Shown one piece after another: positions 30,420-39,557 of a stretch of DNA of 64,000 bases; position 1 is the first letter of the stretch, and every line of letters begins with the position of its first letter. Source of the DNA: Amazonocrinis nigriterrae CENA67 (GTDB lineage: Bacteria; Cyanobacteriota; Cyanobacteriia; Cyanobacteriales; Nostocaceae); NCBI RefSeq assembly GCF_016056305.1, contig NZ_JAECZC010000030.1:1-64000 (forward strand), written 5' to 3'. Both the position numbers and the translations under genes were made by a program. The notes under the pieces are model-generated. The model worked only from the letters and a program-made list of their open reading frames with translations, was not told the DNA's origin and searched no databases.

Positions 30420-31739
30420 TTAAAGTTTAATTCCTCTAAATCGTTCTTTGGCTGCTTGGAATGCCTCTTGCATCACAGACTGAATTTTCTGAGGATCGGG
30501 TTTATTTCCTCCCATCAAATCGCCAAAGTAAACGCAGGCTGTTTCCCCTAACGACCAAGTATAAGCAGCTGCCCACCAAGCTGCGATCGCACTACCGAAA
30601 CCAGGTATAAATTTAACTAACTCTCTGCCAATGGCCTGGGCGAGAAAACCACCAGCAATGGCACTGACAATACCCCCAGCTTGGGATGGTGACAGTGTTT
30701 TTCCATATAATTTACCCAATAAAGTCACCATTGATACCTGTAATGTAGTTAATACAGGCATGGTAGCAAATGGCAACGGCACAGCCGCAAGGGTGGCGGA
30801 CATAATCGCAAACGGCAAAATGTAACGCCGTCCAGCGTCTCGATAAATTGTGCCTATTTGCTTGCCAACTTCTTCTCGTTCCAATAGCTGATAAATCGCT
30901 TTGGCTTCTGCTTCTGGAAGTAACTCAGCCAGAGTATCTCTGAGGGCATCTAAGCCATAAAATACCGGATTGTAGCCATCTTCCTCTAGGGTAAAGTCCA
31001 GGAGAACAGAGCGATCGCACAGTCCGGCAAAGGCTTGTACAATGGCGGCAGATGCGCGATTCACCTCTTCATAGTCTGGTGGATAGGCAGGATGATCAGC
31101 AACATCGCTAGGGTAAACTTCATGCAAGCAGGTAATAGCTAGCAGACAAGGAATATCTGGATATTTCTGACGCAGTTGTTGAGCAATTTTTCGCAGAGAC
31201 TCTGTAGCAAAATCATTGATTTTTACAGTTAAAATCAGGACTCTGGCGCGCTGACTTGCTTGTTGTAAATCACCCACTAACTCCTGAATAATTGCCGAAG
31301 TGTCCTGGTTGACATCTCCTAGCCCCACGGTATCTGTAAAAATCAGCAACGGTAGATCATTAGAAGGATAGACATAGCGTTGGGTGTGCTGCGTGTGCGG
31401 ACGAAAACCTTCACCGACAATTTCGGCACTTACTCCCGTCAGTCCCCGCACAATGGAACTTTTTCCAGCTTGAGGCTTACCAATTAGCAAAGCTTCTGTA
31501 GTTGGCAGTTCAGCTCGAACTGTCTCCAAAATCTGTGCAACATCAGTTTCGCTGACACTAAACCATTCAACAACCGTTTGTGCAACTTGCTTTACAGGTA
31601 GCCGTTGCATGAGAGTTGCTGTTGCCTTATTCCAGACATCAGCAATACGGTTTTTCCCAAAGTCATCGGCTGGCTTACTGAACTGTTGAGACTCAGCTGA
31701 TAACTTGTCAGCATCACGTTGTTCAGTCATTGGCATCAC
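30420..31739 (-). CDS. GTPase with C-terminal membrane domain (Era-like G domain, DUF697-like tail)
   Basis: The G domain has Walker A GKPQAGKSS at 87-95, switch II DTVGLGD near 136, and ITCLHE-type sequence around residue 205 in place of a classical NKxD, so guanine specificity is not proven. Residues about 300-420 are hydrophobic and Gly/Ala-rich (FAIMSATLAAVPLPFATMPV, AGGIVSAIAGGFLAQAIGRE), like the DUF697 membrane region of YcjF/YcjX-type proteins. It is probably a membrane-associated GTPase. The first codon could be GTG 31739, ATG 31736 or ATG 31730; spacing does not decide. It converges on the DUF4336 gene. Confidence 0.8.
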   Translation of the reverse strand: MMPMTEQRDADKLSAESQQFSKPADDFGKNRIADVWNKATATLMQRLPVKQVAQTVVEWFSVSETDVAQILETVRAELPTTEALLIGKPQAGKSSIVRGLTGVSAEIVGEGFRPHTQHTQRYVYPSNDLPLLIFTDTVGLGDVNQDTSAIIQELVGDLQQASQRARVLILTVKINDFATESLRKIAQQLRQKYPDIPCLLAITCLHEVYPSDVADHPAYPPDYEEVNRASAAIVQAFAGLCDRSVLLDFTLEEDGYNPVFYGLDALRDTLAELLPEAEAKAIYQLLEREEVGKQIGTIYRDAGRRYILPFAIMSATLAAVPLPFATMPVLTTLQVSMVTLLGKLYGKTLSPSQAGGIVSAIAGGFLAQAIGRELVKFIPGFGSAIAAWWAAAYTWSLGETACVYFGDLMGGNKPDPQKIQSVMQEAFQAAKERFRGIKL

Positions 31740-31820
31740 AATGGTATGTAGCTTTTACCACGCTGATCTGGGTTTACCATGTGAAATTTTTAGACCCAGA
31801 AGACGCTGATACTATTTTAC

Positions 31821-31888
31821 CTTCGTGCCTTAGTGTCTTTGTGGTTCACAAGGGAATTTTTTAACCACAAAGGCACTAAGACACCAAG
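31821..31888. repeat. Long inverted repeat, ACCACAAAG/CTTTGTGGT family
   Basis: Arms of 26 bases (31821-31846 and 31863-31888) pair with three mismatches around a 16-base spacer. Single-arm relatives occur near 30182 and 54545. It is a dispersed repeat in many cyanobacteria. Here it lies between the small gene at 31922 and the GTPase gene, both on the minus strand. Confidence 0.8.
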
Positions 31889-31921
31889 AAAAGGGAGTAA
31901 TTAAGTTACACTTTTTAACCC

Positions 31922-32179
31922 TTATTGGTGACAAAATTGCCAGGTGTACAGTATTGCTTCTCCATGATCTGGAATCCAGGCTAGCCATTTGTCTGCTGAA
32001 ATCGGACACAGTAACAGCGCCTCGTCTGAACTAAACGGGCTGGGTAGTTCCAGAAGGTGTACCCATTTAGAAGCTGGGGACTCCTGCACCAAATCTTTGG
32101 CATAACATTTGCCTAACCAATCCAGATTCTGCTTTCTTGCTGACATTACAAAATCTGGTCTATCAGAATCTAGTTTCAT
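31922..32179 (-). CDS. Small cyanobacterial protein of unknown function, 85 residues
   Basis: The frame starts MKLDSDRPDFVMSARKQNLD and is compact and Trp-rich (W22, W39, W68, W71, W80), with no membrane helix. The C-terminal half (LLLCPISADKWLAWIPDHGE) looks like a small beta-rich domain. I do not recognise a named family. It shares its upstream region with divergent pcyA (297 bases to that start). Confidence 0.5.
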   Translation of the reverse strand: MKLDSDRPDFVMSARKQNLDWLGKCYAKDLVQESPASKWVHLLELPSPFSSDEALLLCPISADKWLAWIPDHGEAILYTWQFCHQ

Positions 32180-32475
32180 AGCCTTGTATTAGCCTTAACT
32201 CATGGGCTAACCTAAAAATATTTCTGTAACTAAGACTACAAAATTTAGAATACTTTTGAAAAGTCACTGTCTTATAACTTTACGTTAGGCAGTGATCAGA
32301 AGTTAGGAGTTAGTAGTTATTTCTACTTCTACTCCATGCCCAATGCCCAATGCCCCATGCCCTATGCCCTATGCCCACTCAGTACTAAGGTAAGTGTTTG
32401 CTTATATTGCAAGCTAGACCAGAAGTGGCGCGCGTGGCTGTAGACTGGCAAATAGGTAGCATTTTCAATGAACAC

Positions 32476-33213
32476 ATGTCATTTACTTCCATCCCCTCGC
32501 TGCGAGATCAACAACATCCTTTAGTTCGTCAGCTAGCTGATTGTATTGAGGTAGCTTGGCATAAGCACCTGGATCTGTCGCCTTACCATTTGCCTGCTGA
32601 GTTGGGGTATGTGGAAGGTAGACTAGAGGGCGAGAAACTGATAATTGAAAATCGCTGCTATCAAACACCGCAGTTCAGGAAAATGCATTTGGAACTGGCA
32701 AGAATCGGAAATATGCTAGATATCTTGCACTGCGTCATGTTTCCTCGCCCAGAGTACGATTTACCGATGTTTGGTTGTGATTTAGTCGGGGGTAGAGGTC
32801 AAATTAGTGCTGCGATCGCTGACTTATCTCCTGTCAACTTAGACCGCGCTTTACCACAATCCTATACTGCTGCACTCACGGCGCTGCCAAAGTTGAACTT
32901 TTCCCAACCCCGCGATTTACCGGAATGGGGGCATATCTTCTCGGATTTTTGCCTGTTTATTCGTCCCGCTTCTCCACAAGAAGAAAAAATGTTTCTCTCC
33001 CGCGTACAGGACTTTTTAGAAATTCACTGTACCCAGGCGATCGCTTCTAGTCCAGTTTCACAAGAACAGACGCTGCAAATTATCGCTGGACAACGTAACT
33101 ATTGCACCAAACAGCAGCAAAACGATAAAACCCGTCGGGTACTCGAAAAAGCCTTTGGTCAAGATTGGGCAGAAAATTACATGACCACAGTTTTGTTTGA
33201 CTTACCGGATTAG
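32476..33213 (+). CDS. pcyA: Phycocyanobilin:ferredoxin oxidoreductase
   Basis: PcyA reduces biliverdin IXalpha by four electrons from ferredoxin to phycocyanobilin, the chromophore of phycobilisomes and phytochromes. From ATG 32476 the protein has 245 residues, the normal PcyA length; an in-frame start 78 bases upstream would add an unconserved extension. Catalytic residues are present at the expected offset from the Synechocystis enzyme: E73 (E76), H85 (H88) in [14 protein letters not shown] and D102 (D105) in [11 protein letters not shown]. The C-terminal [20 protein letters not shown] is typical. The gene is single and followed at once by a tandem-repeat block. It supports a cyanobacterial origin for the window. 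Confidence 0.95.
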
Positions 33214-33214
33214 A

Positions 33215-33350
33215 GCAGGGGAGCAGGGGAGCAAGGGAGCAAGGGAGCAGGGGAGCAGGGGAAGAAATAATTAATACCCAATTCCCAATTCCCAATTCCC
33301 AATTCCCAATTCCCAATTCCCAATTCCCAATTCCCAATTCCCAATTCCCA
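33215..33350. repeat. Heptamer tandem repeats (GGGGAGCA and CCCAATT)
   Basis: From 33215 to about 33262 there are GGGGAGCA/AGGGAGCA units. From 33277 to 33350 there are about ten and a half perfect copies of the 7-base unit CCCAATT. Together they form a two-part short-tandem-repeat block immediately after the pcyA stop. Confidence 0.9.
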
Positions 33351-34140
33351 TCTGTAGGCTCTGTTACGTTTTCCCAGAACTGATAAATGTAGAATTCATT
33401 CAGCGAGAGTTTAATGGGAGAGTTTAATGGAGTCAGACAGCAGCAAAGTCTTTGTAGCAAATAGCCCGTTTGTATAGGCAAGCTAATACCAATTTGTAAT
33501 TTTTAATTCCTAGTTTTCAATTAAGAGAAACAGGTTTAATCTGGGTTTACCAGTATGGATATATTGCCGAATTCGAGAAAATTGGTATAAATTTGCTCAC
33601 AAATTTACCACAAAATAAAGGAAAATGTAATGTAATAAATCTTCGATTTGATAGACATTTTTTAGTTAATCTTTGACTGATGCAAAGAAGACTTACTGAT
33701 AGGTAAAGTTTTTACTGAATTTTTAGTAAAAATTCTCAACAACCTAGTAGAAGTTATTTAATCAATACCCAGTTATTTTGATGTTGCAGCAAATATCTAT
33801 GAGGTTATGCTTGCTGCAATCAGTTAACACAAACACACTTACTGAAGTAATAACAGATTACCATCATAACTAATATGTGGATGATGGCTCTGATGAATTT
33901 GATTCACCGCCACCAAACTCTAAATGATAATCAGAGCTATTATACCTGTTACCAAAATACTTTTTGTGAGAGTTATAAGGTGCTAAAAGATTAAGAAGGC
34001 AAGAGAAATTTTCATCTGTTAAATCTTGCCTCTTACCCTTTTTCTAACTTTTGCAATCAGTTTATTGAATAGCCAGCTAGTGGGCAGTGCCATTGTGGAA
34101 AGTTGTCGCATCTAGCATTAATTAAACAGTGGATTTGAAA
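33351..34140. other. Intergenic region, no gene supported
   Basis: About 790 AT-rich bases upstream of the DevB-type gene. Several short frames have no RBS or motif. Regulatory sites for the exporter may lie here, but none is recognisable. Confidence 0.35.
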
Positions 34141-34282
34141 TAATTCGTAATTGATAACTCGTAATTCGTAATTGAATTAGTTGGGGTTTGAATCCCCAAC
34201 TAATTCAAGACCGCTAAATTGAAATTTTAGCTCTTGACTCAAACCCTCTAATTACGAATTACGAATTACGAATTAGTAATTA
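34141..34282. repeat. Nested inverted repeat with perfect 14-base stem
   Basis: The centre is TGAATTAGTTGGGG (34173-34186) and CCCCAACTAATTCA (34194-34207), an exact 14-base stem with a 7-base loop. Outside it are TAATTCGTAATTCG tandem units on the left and their inverse ATTACGAATTACGAATTA on the right, giving a larger imperfect palindrome. The same outer units recur around 40385-40520. It lies 140 bases upstream of the DevB-type gene. Confidence 0.8.
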
Positions 34283-34423
34283 TGTTGAAGCGATACCTAA
34301 CTTTAAGCCACTGTTGTTTGTTCTAGGCTGGCTGTTTCCTAAAAACTCTTGTTGACTAATTTAACTACGCCTATTTCGCTTTTTAATTCCATCAGCACAA
34401 TTCAGATAAACAGGCAATATACT

Positions 34424-35827
34424 ATGTCAAGGGTGACTGAGACAAAACAGCAGCTACTTTATTCGGAACAACCCAAGGTTTGGTGGGGTATTGCTGTAGC
34501 TTTACCAATAGCGATCGCTGCTGGGCTACTAACCACAGCCAAAGTTGAGCAGATCAGAAAGCTAGGCCCATCCGTACCTGTAAAACCAGTTGCTAACAGT
34601 ATTAGTGCTGTGGGGCGTTTGGAACCCCAAGGAGAAGTTATTAAACTTTCTGCCCCAGTTGGAGCCTCACGAGTTCAGCAAATCTTTGTCAGAGAAGGAG
34701 AACGAGTAAGGAAAGGTCAAATAATTGCGATTTTGGACAATCACGATACCCAGATAGCAGCATTAGAAGAAGCAAAAGCAAAACTGCAAGAATCTCGTGC
34801 TAATTTAGCCCAGGTAAAAGCTGGTTCACCAAGAGACATTCAAGCCCAAACAGCAGTTATTGCTCGCTTGCAAGCTCAGTTGCGTGGGGAAAGCGAAGCT
34901 CAGCAAGCAACGGTGACTCGAATTGCTGCCCAATTAAGCGCCGAAAAAGTTGCTCAACAGGCAACAGTTAACCGCTTAGAAGCCGAACTCAGCGGACAAA
35001 AAGATACTCTAAGAGCCACAGTAGCGCGGGTACAAGCCCAACAAAACAATGCTGAAGTCGATGCTGGACGCTATGACTACTTATACCGACAAGGTGCTAT
35101 TTCCCAGCAAGAAAGAGATAATCGACGACTTCAGGCTATAACTACTAATCAGCAAGTTGTTGAAAGTCAAGCTACCCTTAAACAGACACTAGCAACTCTA
35201 CGCCAACAACTGGCTGAAGCTAGAGCCAACCAGGTAAAAACTTTAACAACTTTGCAACAGCAGTTAATCGAAGCCAAAGTTACCCGTGATAAAACTGTGG
35301 CAACTTTGCAAAGGCAAATCGACGAAGAAAAAGCCAGACTCAATAGACTCTTAGAAGTTCGTCCTACTGATGTGCAAATAGCCCAAGCCCAAGTGACGAA
35401 TGCGATCGCCAATGTCAGACAAGCCGAAGCACAATTGAAATTAAGCTACGTCCAAGCACCAACTGCTGGCGAGATTTTAACAATTCACACCAAGTCAGGA
35501 GAAGCCATCAGTCCCAATGGAATCGCTGAAATTGGACAAACTGATCAAATGGTAATCACCGCTGAAGTTCCTGAAGACAGCATTGGTAAAGTTCGTATAG
35601 GTCAAAATGCCACTGTCACCAGTGACAACGGCGCTTTTAATGGCGAATTAAAAGGTATCGTCACTGAAATTGGCAGAAAAATCGGCAAAAAAGATGTGTT
35701 GAATACAGATCCAGCAGCAGATGTAGATGCCAGAGTCGTAGAAGTCAAAATTGCCCTATCCCAAGAAGATAGCCAAAAAGTTTCAGGCTTAACCAACGCC
35801 AAAGTTCTTGTTGAAATCAATAACTAA
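34424..35827 (+). CDS. devB: DevB-family ABC-exporter membrane fusion protein
   Basis: This HlyD-like periplasmic adaptor of a DevBCA exporter links the inner-membrane ABC pump to an outer-membrane channel. ATG 34424 (MSRVTETKQQLLYSEQ) is favoured over a start 75 bases upstream. One transmembrane helix is at about 21-37 (WGIAVALPIAIAAGLLTT). A lipoyl-like half follows (GRLEPQGEVIKLSAPVG, RVRKGQIIAILDN), then about 200 residues of Gln/Ala-rich coiled coil, the second lipoyl half (AEAQLKLSYVQAPTAGEILT) and a beta-barrel. DevB-type sets occur as paralogues; one exports heterocyst glycolipids, but which this is cannot be told. The permease and ATPase genes follow on the same strand. Confidence 0.88.
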   Translation: MSRVTETKQQLLYSEQPKVWWGIAVALPIAIAAGLLTTAKVEQIRKLGPSVPVKPVANSISAVGRLEPQGEVIKLSAPVGASRVQQIFVREGERVRKGQIIAILDNHDTQIAALEEAKAKLQESRANLAQVKAGSPRDIQAQTAVIARLQAQLRGESEAQQATVTRIAAQLSAEKVAQQATVNRLEAELSGQKDTLRATVARVQAQQNNAEVDAGRYDYLYRQGAISQQERDNRRLQAITTNQQVVESQATLKQTLATLRQQLAEARANQVKTLTTLQQQLIEAKVTRDKTVATLQRQIDEEKARLNRLLEVRPTDVQIAQAQVTNAIANVRQAEAQLKLSYVQAPTAGEILTIHTKSGEAISPNGIAEIGQTDQMVITAEVPEDSIGKVRIGQNATVTSDNGAFNGELKGIVTEIGRKIGKKDVLNTDPAADVDARVVEVKIALSQEDSQKVSGLTNAKVLVEINN

Positions 35828-35863
35828 ACACTTCAAAGCTCTTACTCATTAGTCTCTTTGTGC

Positions 35864-36030
35864 CTACCCTGCGGGAAGCCCTACTCTTCTCCTAACGGAG
35901 ACGCTGCGCGAACGAGTTCTGCTTTGCAGTACGGGTGACGCTCCTGCGTCGCTAACGCTGCGCTAACACCACAGCGCTGTCTTTCCAACGCACTGCCTCA
36001 CCGCGCTGGCTCACCGCTGACGCGTCTATG
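35864..36030. repeat. GC-rich dispersed repeat in devB-devC spacer
   Basis: A GC-rich block built of short palindromic pieces (CCTGCGGGAAGCC, GACGCTGCGCGAACG, GGTGACGCTCCTGCGTCGC, CACCGCGCTGGCTCACCGC) stands out from its AT-rich surroundings. Related pieces occur at 37262-37445. It separates devB and devC by 273 bases and may reduce co-transcription. Confidence 0.75.
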
Positions 36031-36100
36031 TGGTTAGTTAATTCTCCATCACTTCTACCAAAGAAAAAATGAAAACTAAAATCATATACATCAATAAAAA

Positions 36101-37255
36101 ATGAGCCAAAAAATACCTCTGTCTTGGCTACAACTGACACGAGAAAAAACTCGTCTAGCCGTGGCACTAGCAGGAATTGCCTTTGCTGATATTCTCATGT
36201 TTATGCAACTAGGTTTCCGAGATGCTCTGTATTATAGTAACGTTCGGTTACATAGTAGTTTACAAGGTGATATCGTTTTAATTAATACTCAATCCAATGC
36301 TGTACTGGCGATGAAGAGCTTTTCCCAACGGCGTTTATACAAAGCTTTAGATTTACAGTCAGTGCAATCAGTACATCCTATATATTTAGACTATACAAGT
36401 TGGAAAAATCCAATTACAGGTCGTACTCGGAACCTGCTTGTATTTGGAATTAACCCAGAAAATAACATATTTAATTTACCTGGAGTTCAGGAAAACTTAA
36501 ATAAACTCAAACTGCCTGATGTAGTTTTATATGACCGTTCTTCCAGACAGGAATATGGCCCAATAGCTGCTGAGTTTGAGCAGGGAAAAACTGTCACAGC
36601 AGAAGTAAGAAGAAGAAAAATGAAAGTCGTAGGACTATTTACTTTAGGTGCATCATTTGGAGCAGATGGTAATTTAATTACTAGTGATGTCAACTTCCTG
36701 CGCTTATTCAATAATCGTCAGCCAGGATTAATCGATATTGGCTTAATCAGAATCAAACCAGGAGCAGATGCGACAGCTGTTGCTCAAGATTTGCGGAATT
36801 ATCTACCTAAAGATATTAATGTTTTAACTAAACAAGAATTTATTGATTTTGAGCGTAATTACTGGGCTAGTAGTACAGCTATTGGCTTTATTTTTACTTT
36901 GGGTACAATCATGGGTTTTATTGTGGGAACTGTGATTGTTTATCAAATTCTTTATACAGAAGTTTCTGATCATTTATCTGAGTATGCTACTTTGAAAGCA
37001 ATCGGTTATACACAAAGATATTTGTTAATAGTGATTCTTCAAGAAGCACTTTTATTAGCTTGCTTAGGATATATCCCTGGATGGATGTTTACTATGTTGA
37101 TGTATCAAAAGGCAAGAGAAGCTACACTATTACCAGTATTTATGAGTTTGGATCGAGCAATATTGGTGCTAATTTTAACTATTGTCATGTGCTTTTTCTC
37201 AGGTACGATCGCTGTACGGAAATTGCGCTCTGCTGATCCAGCAGATATCTTTTAA
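36101..37255 (+). CDS. devC: DevC-type ABC-exporter permease
   Basis: The 384-residue inner-membrane permease has the MacB/FtsX-like layout. An N-terminal helix (about 23-42, TRLAVALAGIAFADILMFMQ) is followed by a large periplasmic domain (about 45-255), then three C-terminal helices (about 260-285, 308-335 and 345-370). The end KLRSADPADIF is typical of DevC. It starts at ATG 36101 with a weak RBS. It should pair with the DevA ATPase downstream and the DevB adaptor upstream as a type I-like lipid or glycolipid exporter. Repeat blocks on both sides make the spacers unusually long for an operon. Confidence 0.88.
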   Translation: MSQKIPLSWLQLTREKTRLAVALAGIAFADILMFMQLGFRDALYYSNVRLHSSLQGDIVLINTQSNAVLAMKSFSQRRLYKALDLQSVQSVHPIYLDYTSWKNPITGRTRNLLVFGINPENNIFNLPGVQENLNKLKLPDVVLYDRSSRQEYGPIAAEFEQGKTVTAEVRRRKMKVVGLFTLGASFGADGNLITSDVNFLRLFNNRQPGLIDIGLIRIKPGADATAVAQDLRNYLPKDINVLTKQEFIDFERNYWASSTAIGFIFTLGTIMGFIVGTVIVYQILYTEVSDHLSEYATLKAIGYTQRYLLIVILQEALLLACLGYIPGWMFTMLMYQKAREATLLPVFMSLDRAILVLILTIVMCFFSGTIAVRKLRSADPADIF

Positions 37256-37261
37256 GTAAAG

Positions 37262-37445
37262 GGGACTGGTGAGCCAGCGCGGTGAGGCAGTACGGTCTTG
37301 GGGTCTCCCCAAGTGGAGTAACTGCCGTTAGCGTAGCGGTAGCGAGCTTGCGAGCGTCACCCGTAAGGGTCTTGGAGGTTTCCCCCATGAGCGACTGGCG
37401 ATCTTCGTAGCGTTAGTGACGCAGGAGCGTCACCCGAAGGGGGAC
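37262..37445. repeat. GC-rich dispersed repeat in devC-devA spacer
   Basis: Palindromic pieces (GTGAGCCAGCGCGGTGAGGC, GCGTAGCGGTAGCGAGCTTG, GTGACGCAGGAGCGTCACCC) form a GC-rich island directly after the devC stop. It shares units with 35864-36030. The remaining 250 bases to devA are AT-rich without a gene. Confidence 0.75.
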
Positions 37446-37694
37446 TAGTGATTGGGGACTGGGAGGATTTGGGACTTTTATTCAAACACCGCCTAAATCC
37501 TGTAAAAACATTTTACTCGTACCACCAGACTAGTTAAAATAATATTTGCAACTAGTAATAAAATGATTCATAAAATGTTAGAAACTAACATTTTCATAAT
37601 TAAAAATATTTTATGATGAACACATAAGAAATTCTCACTTCTTACAGGCACTAAACTTCCGTCTCGGAACTACTAACTGATAGCAACCAAATTT

Positions 37695-38417
37695 ATGATG
37701 AGACAAGAACCTGTAATCGCCATTAAGAATCTTAACCATTACTATGGCAAAGGCGCACTAAAAAAACAAATTTTATTTGACATTAATCTAGAAATTTATC
37801 CTGGAGAAATTGTCATCATGACCGGGCCATCTGGGTCAGGTAAAACAACATTACTGAGCTTGATTGGCGGTTTGCGGTCTGTACAAGAGGGAAGTTTGAA
37901 GTTTTTAGGCGTAGAACTGTTTGGTGCTAGTCAGAATAAATTAGTGCAAATTCGGCGTAACATTGGTTATATTTTTCAGGCTCATAACTTGCTGGGGTTT
38001 TTAACAGCTACGCAAAATGTGCAGATGGCTGTGGAATTGAATGATAATATTTCGCAAAGTGAAGCGATCGCTAAATCACAAGCCATGCTTGGGGCTGTTG
38101 GTTTACAAGAAAGAGTTAATTACTACCCGGATAATCTTTCTGGTGGACAAAAACAAAGAATAGCGATCGCCCGCGCCCTAGTCAATAGTCCGCCATTGGT
38201 TCTAGCAGACGAACCAACAGCAGCTTTGGATAAACAATCAGGACGCGATGTTGTAGAAATCATGCAAGCGCTAGCCAAAGAACAAGGAACTTCTATCTTG
38301 TTAGTGACACACGATAACCGCATTTTGGACATCGCCGATCGCATCGTAGAAATGGAAGATGGTCTTTTAGTCCGTAATTCCCAAAGTGCAGTTACTGGTT
38401 ACGATACCAAATTATAA
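37695..38417 (+). CDS. devA: DevA-family ABC transporter ATPase
   Basis: The 240-residue nucleotide-binding subunit has Walker A GPSGSGKTT (near residue 46), Q-loop YIFQAHNLLGF, ABC signature LSGGQKQRIAIARAL, Walker B LVLADEPTAALD and the H-loop LVTHD. All catalytic motifs are intact. LolD/MacB-type sequence fits DevA, which powers DevBCA export. The start is ATG 37695 or 37698. It completes the devB-devC-devA order, though about 440 bases with a repeat separate it from devC, so it may have its own promoter. Confidence 0.92.
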   Translation: MMRQEPVIAIKNLNHYYGKGALKKQILFDINLEIYPGEIVIMTGPSGSGKTTLLSLIGGLRSVQEGSLKFLGVELFGASQNKLVQIRRNIGYIFQAHNLLGFLTATQNVQMAVELNDNISQSEAIAKSQAMLGAVGLQERVNYYPDNLSGGQKQRIAIARALVNSPPLVLADEPTAALDKQSGRDVVEIMQALAKEQGTSILLVTHDNRILDIADRIVEMEDGLLVRNSQSAVTGYDTKL

Positions 38418-38505
38418 TTCAAAACTCATAATTCATAACTCATAACTCATAACTTATCAATATGTAGCTGCACCCTAAAAGTGTGATTATTTAGTTAGCA
38501 CTAAA

Positions 38506-39288
38506 CTACTTCTGTTGTGCTGGGGTATTTGGTTGGCGACTAGTGCGAAAAGTTACATTCACGCCTTCATTTGATTGTTCAAGCACGAGTAAAGGCGTGG
38601 GTTTAGCCTTTTGATCCCAATGCATACTAGCAATGCGCCCTTGAATTGTCGGTTGCCAAGTATCCTCATCATCAATTGGGCTGAGATAAGTTTCAATACA
38701 ATCAATAATTTGGCTAATAGTGGCAGAAGTTGCTTGTGTCGGTAACTTCATTAACCGAATTTGAATGCGAAACAGTACTCGCTTTGCTGAGTTTGGTGGA
38801 GTTCCAGTTTCGTACTCCACATCAAACATTTCATCCACCTGGCGTCCTGCACTATTGGCAATTCCCAAAGTTCCTTGTTGGGCTTGAGTTGGGCGCAGGG
38901 CTTGAGAAATTTTATCTTTGACCTTAATTTTAATTTGATTCACGATCGCAAAATGAAATACCTCTTCTGACATCCGCATTCTGAGATAATCGAGGTTAAA
39001 GTCCCGTGAATTCACCAAATCGGGATTAGTTTCCATTTTGCGAATTGTTTCTAGGGCTAATTTCAACTTTTTCTCTAGTTCTCGCGCCCGGAATCGTTCA
39101 AACTTGAGTTTTTTGTCTAATTGATTCGTCTGAACTTTCAAATATACAACCGCAGCAATAGCTACTAAAACTAACCCTCCACAACCGAGAAGCAAAAGTG
39201 GTGGTGTTTGCGGATCACTTGCTGGTTGCTGGGTTATCTTTTTTGTCTTTGTTCCTGAAGACTGGGCAATGAGCATAGAATTTAGCAT
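38506..39288 (-). CDS. Membrane-anchored coiled-coil protein of unknown function
   Basis: The 260-residue product has a short N-terminal segment, one transmembrane helix (about 31-51, LLLLGCGGLVLVAIAAVVYL) and a charged coiled coil (about 55-90, KKLKFERFRARELEKKLKLA). A globular C-terminal domain follows, ending in a Pro/Gln-rich tail. The domain (DEMFDVEYETGTPPNS, IQGRIASMHWDQ) is not one I can name. The single helix near the N-terminus predicts a cytoplasmic or periplasmic body anchored to the inner membrane. It is convergent with devA. Confidence 0.65.
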   Translation of the reverse strand: MLNSMLIAQSSGTKTKKITQQPASDPQTPPLLLLGCGGLVLVAIAAVVYLKVQTNQLDKKLKFERFRARELEKKLKLALETIRKMETNPDLVNSRDFNLDYLRMRMSEEVFHFAIVNQIKIKVKDKISQALRPTQAQQGTLGIANSAGRQVDEMFDVEYETGTPPNSAKRVLFRIQIRLMKLPTQATSATISQIIDCIETYLSPIDDEDTWQPTIQGRIASMHWDQKAKPTPLLVLEQSNEGVNVTFRTSRQPNTPAQQK

Positions 39289-39557
39289 GGTTGGAAAATA
39301 AAAACAATTGATTTATTATTTTTAGGATGCCCAAATCTTGGATGCCATCTTGCTGTACTATTTGTATTTTTTACTAGAGAAGGGGAAGGGGAAGGCTAAA
39401 TAAGGGGGAAGGGAATAATATATGGTTGCTTACAATTCCACTCGCTTTGAACTTTCCCTACAATACAAGGATTATTTCGCAAATTAAGGGCGAAGCTTTT
39501 ACTTTTCTTACCTTTGCTTGCCTTCTCCTTCCCCTTTTCCCCTTTCCTCAACTGCAT

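Noticed and set aside
33277-33350. CCCAATT repeat array as a CRISPR
   Set aside because: Seven-base units are contiguous without spacers and no cas genes are present; it is a short tandem repeat.
33080-33481. 133-codon minus-strand frame
   Set aside because: Most of it is encoded by tandem heptamers and the pcyA antisense; low complexity.
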